A stretch of 64,000 nt of DNA, from NCBI GenBank assembly GCA_910585625.1, contig CAJUFQ010000013.1, forward strand, positions 1 through 64,000, read 5' to 3'. The DNA comes from an uncultured Lachnospiraceae bacterium. GTDB lineage: Bacteria; Bacillota; Clostridia; Lachnospirales; Lachnospiraceae. Positions 59,758-64,000 of this stretch are shown here, in pieces (the stretch's first letter is position 1; each line of letters begins with the position of its first letter). Under the pieces are notes generated by a model, which was given only the letters and a program-made list of their open reading frames with translations, did no database searches and was not told where the DNA came from. Position numbers and translations under genes: made by a program.

Positions 59758-60279
59758 TAAGCCGAACCATGTCTTTTTCATATTTGTCGCAATATCCAAT
59801 ACAAGTTATGGTATATTATTTTTATATAAATACAAGTATGCTTTCATTTCTCGTATATTTTTTCATAAGTTTGTTTTTATACTGTATTTTTTTAAACTTT
59901 TCCATTTATTTGAAAATTATACCCACAATTTTTACCAAGGTATTCCAAAAATCCGTGCAATCCTTTTTGTAACTTTTTGTCACCAGACAAGCATTGTACA
60001 TAATTCGTTCATTTTTTATTCATTTTTTTACGAGTACGATTCTTGGAAAGATATAAAATTTCATAAATATACATATTTTCTGATATTTTTTTACGATATT
60101 GCTTTCCAGACACTATTTGTGCATGTTGCTTGCATTGCTTTGCAACGGAAACTCTTTAATCAAATCTATACCTTGTAATTTATATTCGTACAACGGCCCC
60201 CCTTTTGGTACTAAAATGTTGGCTGATTTAAAAAATGGGGAACTCAAGATTTTAATTATATTGCAGACATAACCTTCCC
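59758..60279. promoter_or_regulatory. Long A/T-rich region between the transporter operon and its regulator
   Basis: This part of the 677-base gap is unusually A/T-rich and has no credible gene. It holds a second AraR-like half site (TATTCGTACAAC, 60183-60194) and a copy of repeat block C. The spacing of about 440 bases between the two AraR-like sites would allow DNA looping, which is known for AraR in Bacillus. The rest shows nothing I can identify. Confidence 0.4.
60196..60245 (+). repeat. Dispersed intergenic element, block C copy near the regulator
   Basis: CCCTTTTGGTACTAAAATGT followed by TGGCTGATTTAAAAAATGGG matches 19830-19870 with few changes. It lies about 40 bases before the -35 box of the regulator gene. 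Confidence 0.5.
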
Positions 60280-60308
60280 ATGACATTTTTGCCAGGATAT
60301 AGTAAAAT
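60280..60308 (+). promoter_or_regulatory. Promoter of the AraR-like regulator
   Basis: ATGACA (60280-60285) is 17 bases before TAAAAT (60303-60308). The start would be about 25 bases before the gene. Confidence 0.55.
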
Positions 60309-60338
60309 AAGGTTAATACAGCAGAAAGGAGAAAAGCC

Positions 60339-61418
60339 ATGTCAGCAAAATACATCCGCCTTGCAAACTTATTGCGGGAATCCATCTTACAGAACACAGA
60401 CAGCGAAGGCGTATACAAGCTTCCCTCAGAAAACCAACTGTGCGAGCAGTACCATATGAGCCGTCAGACCGTACGGACGGCGCTGCGTCTGCTGACCGAA
60501 GAAGGGCTAATTGAAAAACGGCGTGGAAGCGGCTCCTATTCCACCGGGCTCGGCGCGATGCAGAATACCATCGCCGTCATCGTCAACCATGCCGAGGAGT
60601 ATACCACCCCGGCTTTCCTGGCTAACGTAAAATCCGTGCTGGGGGCAAAAGGATATTCTACCAGCGTCTACTCCACCCATTCCAGAATATCAGAAGAGCG
60701 GAAAATCCTGGAAGAATTAAAAACAGCTTCCATCCGGGGCATAATCGCGGAAGGAAGCTGTACAGCGCTGCCGAACCCCAACCTGGACCTATATGAACTC
60801 CTAATGGCCAAGGGGGTGTCCCTCCTCTTCGCAGGCACAGGCTACCCGGCCCTTACCGGCAGCGTCTGCATCAAGGATGATAATTACTATGGCGGATACC
60901 TTCTGGCAAAGCATTTGATCCAGCTGGGACACACGCGGATAGCCGGAGCTTTTCAGTTAGACGACCGGCGGGGCCTGGAACGTTACCACGGCTACGCGTC
61001 TGCAATGCGGGACTTCGGCATCCCCCTCCCGGAAGACCTGATTGTCTGGTATACCGCGGCAAACCAAGAAGCTCTGGAATTAAAATCAGACACCAGCTTC
61101 CTTGCAGATCTTCTAAGGCGCAACAAAGGACTGTATTCCGCTGTCATCTGCCAGAATGACGAGATTGCCTATTGGCTTATCCGGGAACTGGACTATGCTG
61201 ACATCCGGGTTCCGGATGATATTACGGTAGTCTCTTTCGACAATAGCTACATGAGCGACCTGAACGCCGTACACATTACGACCTTGGCCCATGAACGGGA
61301 ACCTGGAACTGCCGCCGCAACCGCGCTGCTGAAAATGATTCAGGGAGAATCTGTTTCTTCTGAGGAACTCCCCTGGAGCCTGATACAGAAAAACAGCGAC
61401 GCACCCTATAACGGCTAG
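60339..61418 (+). CDS. GntR/LacI-hybrid transcriptional repressor, AraR-like
   Basis: The 359-residue protein has an N-terminal GntR-type winged helix (LPSENQLCEQYHMSRQTVRTALRLLTEEGLIEKRRGSGSY, about 28-67) joined to a LacI-type effector domain (NTIAVIVNHAEEYTTPAFLANV through VVSFDNSYMSDL). This arrangement is that of AraR, the arabinose repressor of Bacillus. It is divergent from the YtfQ-type operon, so it probably represses that operon and perhaps the GH43 gene until the imported sugar binds. Related hybrid regulators respond to other sugars. AGAAAGGAG precedes the ATG. Confidence 0.82.
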   Translation: MSAKYIRLANLLRESILQNTDSEGVYKLPSENQLCEQYHMSRQTVRTALRLLTEEGLIEKRRGSGSYSTGLGAMQNTIAVIVNHAEEYTTPAFLANVKSVLGAKGYSTSVYSTHSRISEERKILEELKTASIRGIIAEGSCTALPNPNLDLYELLMAKGVSLLFAGTGYPALTGSVCIKDDNYYGGYLLAKHLIQLGHTRIAGAFQLDDRRGLERYHGYASAMRDFGIPLPEDLIVWYTAANQEALELKSDTSFLADLLRRNKGLYSAVICQNDEIAYWLIRELDYADIRVPDDITVVSFDNSYMSDLNAVHITTLAHEREPGTAAATALLKMIQGESVSSEELPWSLIQKNSDAPYNG

Positions 61419-61447
61419 TGCGTTGTACCAGGGAACATCGCTGTTTA

Positions 61448-63070
61448 TCAGATCCGAACGCCGCTTCGGTATTCCCGGGGCGTACATCCCTGGGTTTTCT
61501 TGAACACAAAGCTGAAATAGTGCGAATCCTTGAACCCGACCTCGGCGGCAATGTCACCGGACGGCCGTTCCGTCTGCCGCAGCAGCTGCTTTGCCTTATC
61601 CATACGTTTCTTTGTCACATACTCCGTGAATGTCATTCCCGTCTCCTGCCGGAAAACGGTACTGAAATAATTGGCGCTGACCTCCACGGCGCCGGCGACT
61701 TCATTTAATGAGATAGAATCCTTCGCATAATTCTTTTCTATATAAAGGATTGCACGTTTAATCAATTTCTTACTTTGGCTCTCAATCACCCGGTCACCCA
61801 GCTTAATCGCCCTGTGCAGAAGCTCTTGCATGTAAAATCTCATATCTTCTACATTTAGGCTGAGAATCTGCACCTTATCCGTATAAGTATTCTCCAGCAA
61901 ATCTTCCTGGCTATATCCCAGCTTTTCCACAAACGCAATCGTCGTAAAGCGGATACTGAGCATCAGGTAGTCGCGAAACATCTTTGATTTCAATGCCTGT
62001 TTCTGGCTTTCCAGATAACCATCCACAAAATCCTCCACTTCATCTTCCTGCCCATGCGCCAGGAAATTCTTGATGAGTTCGGGATCGGCCTTGGCAATAT
62101 CCACCTCCTCAAGGGACTCCTTGCTCTCCTCCTTGGAACTGAAGCTTGTCGTCTCCATTGTCAGGATATGCTGGCCCGGCTTGAGGAAACGGTACGACAT
62201 CATATGGTTCACCTTGCTGTAAACCTGAGGCAGCATGCTCAGCCTTTGCACTGGCTCCCCAATGGCACAGCACCATTCAATTTCAGAATCATACCCGGAA
62301 CAGATACGAATGATTGCCTCACGGCATTTGTTTTTGAGTTCCTCCATCTGTTCCTCTTCACCTTTAATCAAAATCCCGTATGAATTGATGTTCCACCGGA
62401 ACATCAGATATTCCGGATAACGCTGAAAATACCTTGTCAGCTCCTCCCGCTTGCTTGCAAGCAGCCGGGTTTCCTTAGAATGCTCCTCCATATCCCTCTT
62501 TTCCCTCAGGCTGACCATGGCAAGATTATAGCTGGCTGCGTCCATTTCCAGGGAAAATTTCTGCGCCTCCTCATAAATCTCCTGCACAGAAAGATTGCCC
62601 TCAAACACTTTTTCAAAAAAAATCCTCCTGGAAAACTGCTCGTACTCCAGCATGTCTTCCCGATATTTCTCACGATAATACTCTTGCTCCCGTTCCCCCT
62701 CAATCTTCTCGCGAATCTCCTGCAGAGCCTTCTGCAAGACAGAACGGGAAATGGGTTTCAGCAGATACCGCTCCACACCGGCGCGGATTGCCCTCTGCGC
62801 ATATTCAAAATCATTATGCGCGCTGATAATGATAATTTTTATCTGCGGAAACTCCTGTTTCGCTATTCCAGCAAGCGCCAGGCCGTCCATAAACGGCATA
62901 TTAATATCCGTAATCAGCACATCTGGTCGTATTTTTCGTATCAGAGGGAGCGCCATCTCCCCATCGCTTGCCTCGCCGGCAAATTGGTAACCATACTGCT
63001 GCCACATAATGTTGTCGCGCAGATTCTCCCTGACGCTGCTCTCGTCTTCTACCAGAAACACTTTTAACAT
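61448..63070 (-). CDS. YesN-type response regulator (receiver plus AraC helix-turn-helix)
   Basis: The 540-residue protein has a receiver domain at 1-120 (FLVEDES, phospho-Asp in LITDINMPFMDG near residue 54, lysine in LLKPIS), a long helical middle region (about 130-430) and a C-terminal AraC-type pair of helix-turn-helix motifs (ISLNEVAGAVEVSANYFSTVFRQETGMTFTEYV, then AAEVGFKDSHYFSFVFKKTQGCTPREYR). Such proteins usually work with a YesM-type sensor kinase and control carbohydrate ABC transporters. No kinase is visible; the gene upstream is a chemotaxis receptor. ATG 63070 is preferred to GTG 63082 on spacing. It converges with the AraR-like gene. Confidence 0.88.
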   Translation of the reverse strand: MLKVFLVEDESSVRENLRDNIMWQQYGYQFAGEASDGEMALPLIRKIRPDVLITDINMPFMDGLALAGIAKQEFPQIKIIIISAHNDFEYAQRAIRAGVERYLLKPISRSVLQKALQEIREKIEGEREQEYYREKYREDMLEYEQFSRRIFFEKVFEGNLSVQEIYEEAQKFSLEMDAASYNLAMVSLREKRDMEEHSKETRLLASKREELTRYFQRYPEYLMFRWNINSYGILIKGEEEQMEELKNKCREAIIRICSGYDSEIEWCCAIGEPVQRLSMLPQVYSKVNHMMSYRFLKPGQHILTMETTSFSSKEESKESLEEVDIAKADPELIKNFLAHGQEDEVEDFVDGYLESQKQALKSKMFRDYLMLSIRFTTIAFVEKLGYSQEDLLENTYTDKVQILSLNVEDMRFYMQELLHRAIKLGDRVIESQSKKLIKRAILYIEKNYAKDSISLNEVAGAVEVSANYFSTVFRQETGMTFTEYVTKKRMDKAKQLLRQTERPSGDIAAEVGFKDSHYFSFVFKKTQGCTPREYRSGVRI

Positions 63071-63098
63071 CTGACTTGACACCTTCCCAAATCTATCT

Positions 63099-64000
63099 TT
63101 ATAACTTAAAGAACTTTATCTCATCATTCATCTGGTCAGACAGGCCTTTCAGGCTGTTGGCCGCCTCTGCCAGAAGGTTGATAGTCGCGCCCAATTCCTC
63201 CATAGACGCCGTGGTCTCCTGCGCGGAGGCCGCATTCTCTTCCGAAATAGCCGAAAGATTGGCAATCACATCCACCACGGTCTTCCTGGATTCATCACAT
63301 ACATGGGTGCGCTCCTCTATCATGGTAGTATCTTCCCTCGAACTGTTGATTCCCTCTGTCACATCTACAAAATGGCTTTGGGTATCCTCAATCTTCTTCC
63401 TCTGCGCTACGACAATCTCACCGACTTCTTTCATGATTTCAACGGTCAGATCCGACTCCGCCACCAGAGAATTAATAATATCCGTAATTGTCTGCGCGGA
63501 ACGGCTGGACTCGTCCGCAAGCTTCTGGATTTCAGACGCAACTACCGCAAATCCCTTGCCGAATTCTCCGGCCCGCGCAGCCTCGATGCTGGCATTGAGA
63601 GACAGCAGCGACGTCTGGCTGGCGATAGAAGAGATAAAATCTACCGCCTCACGGATTTTCTGTGCTGATTCATTGGTCGCATAAATCTGCTCCCCAATCT
63701 TATGCATTGCCTCTGTCGTCTTATTCGTGGACTCCACCAGTTCCTGCATGATCTGAGCGGAATTATCCCCAGCCTGCTTCATGGTAACAGAAGTGGAATT
63801 CAGCTTGTCCACGCCGCCCACGATATGCTCAATCATAGACCCCATATCTACAATCTTACCAGAAGCATTTTCTATTTCTTCTGCCTGCGAAACGGCTCCC
63901 TGAGAAATATCCTCTACCGCCTTGCCAATCTCAGCCGCATTGGCATTGACGCGCTCCGCCATCTCATCCAACGACTGCCCGGATTTCAGAAGCTCGTCAG
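63099..64000 (-). CDS. Methyl-accepting chemotaxis protein, C-terminal part (cut by window end)
   Basis: The reading frame is open to the end of the window, so the N-terminus and any sensor domain are missing. What is visible is the MCP signalling coiled coil with the tip LLSLNASIEAARAGEFGKGFAVVASEIQKLADES. The upstream part (DELLKSGQSLDEMAERVNAN) would follow a HAMP or equivalent linker. It ends 28 bases before the YesN-type regulator and may share its transcript. Confidence 0.9.
   Translation of the reverse strand, partial: DELLKSGQSLDEMAERVNANAAEIGKAVEDISQGAVSQAEEIENASGKIVDMGSMIEHIVGGVDKLNSTSVTMKQAGDNSAQIMQELVESTNKTTEAMHKIGEQIYATNESAQKIREAVDFISSIASQTSLLSLNASIEAARAGEFGKGFAVVASEIQKLADESSRSAQTITDIINSLVAESDLTVEIMKEVGEIVVAQRKKIEDTQSHFVDVTEGINSSREDTTMIEERTHVCDESRKTVVDVIANLSAISEENAASAQETTASMEELGATINLLAEAANSLKGLSDQMNDEIKFFKL

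Noticed and set aside
60120..60160. Possible tRNA-like or small RNA in the A/T-rich gap before the AraR-like gene
   Set aside because: No cloverleaf, no conserved T-loop sequence and no terminator is visible.
59339..60178. Plus-strand open frame of 279 codons beside ytfQ
   Set aside because: Half is antisense to the Ala/Asp linker of ytfQ and half is A/T-rich intergenic DNA coding for Phe/Ile/Tyr-rich sequence with no start signal.

Overview
The window looks like the chromosome of a low-to-mid GC, Gram-positive anaerobic gut bacterium of the Lachnospiraceae (Clostridium cluster XIVa) type. This rests on a butyryl-CoA:acetate CoA-transferase (but), a HydF-type [FeFe]-hydrogenase maturase, type III glutamine synthetase, HprK, a T-box and a SAM-I riboswitch, and large secreted proteins with the lysine-rich Ig-like and Fn3-like C-termini common in this family. 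The species is not identified. No rRNA, tRNA, CRISPR array, transposase or prophage is visible. Nearly all genes lie on the minus strand; pyrG, but and the AraR-like regulator are on the plus strand.

Layout. 1-5.9 kb: a truncated LytTR-type response regulator, an Amt ammonium channel fused to a PII domain, type III glutamine synthetase behind a probable attenuator, and class II aldolase. 6-17.2 kb: a long minus-strand housekeeping run, ftsH (with a long acidic tail), uvrC, hprK, an M18 aminopeptidase, murB, rapZ, whiA and a YegS-type lipid kinase. 17.3-27.3 kb: divergent pyrG, a HAD phosphatase, twin ECF sigma factors, hydF with its TM1266-type regulator, a small unknown protein, trkH/trkA, degV and ybaK. 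27.5-32.5 kb: a 1654-residue secreted PI-PLC-like protein. 32.6-39.9 kb: a tryptophan operon in the order E-G-C-F-B-A-D under a tRNA-Trp T-box. 40-49 kb: a secreted repeat protein, dGTPase, DUF3783, metK under a SAM-I riboswitch, AIM24 and a chemotaxis receptor. 49-50.4 kb: but, monocistronic with its own promoter. 50.6-61.4 kb: a furanose-sugar locus made of a secreted GH43 enzyme, a YtfQ/YtfR/YtfT/YjfF-type ABC transporter and a divergent GntR/LacI-hybrid (AraR-like) repressor. 61.4-64 kb: a YesN-type response regulator and the C-terminal part of a chemotaxis receptor cut by the window end.

How the parts fit. Nitrogen assimilation (amt-PII, GSIII) and tryptophan and SAM supply are each controlled at the leader-RNA level. 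The 50-61 kb locus looks like one unit: an extracellular GH43 enzyme releases an arabino- or galactofuranosyl sugar, the two-permease importer takes it up, and the AraR-like protein senses it.

The most unusual signal is a family of short intergenic repeats with a core like AAGGTCTTGCC. Five copies begin directly after the T-run of a terminator or attenuator hairpin and point toward the next gene (amt, glnN, trpE, metK, GH43). Other copies carry a long perfect hairpin or a second conserved block. I do not recognise this family. All alignments, promoters and structures here were judged by eye.
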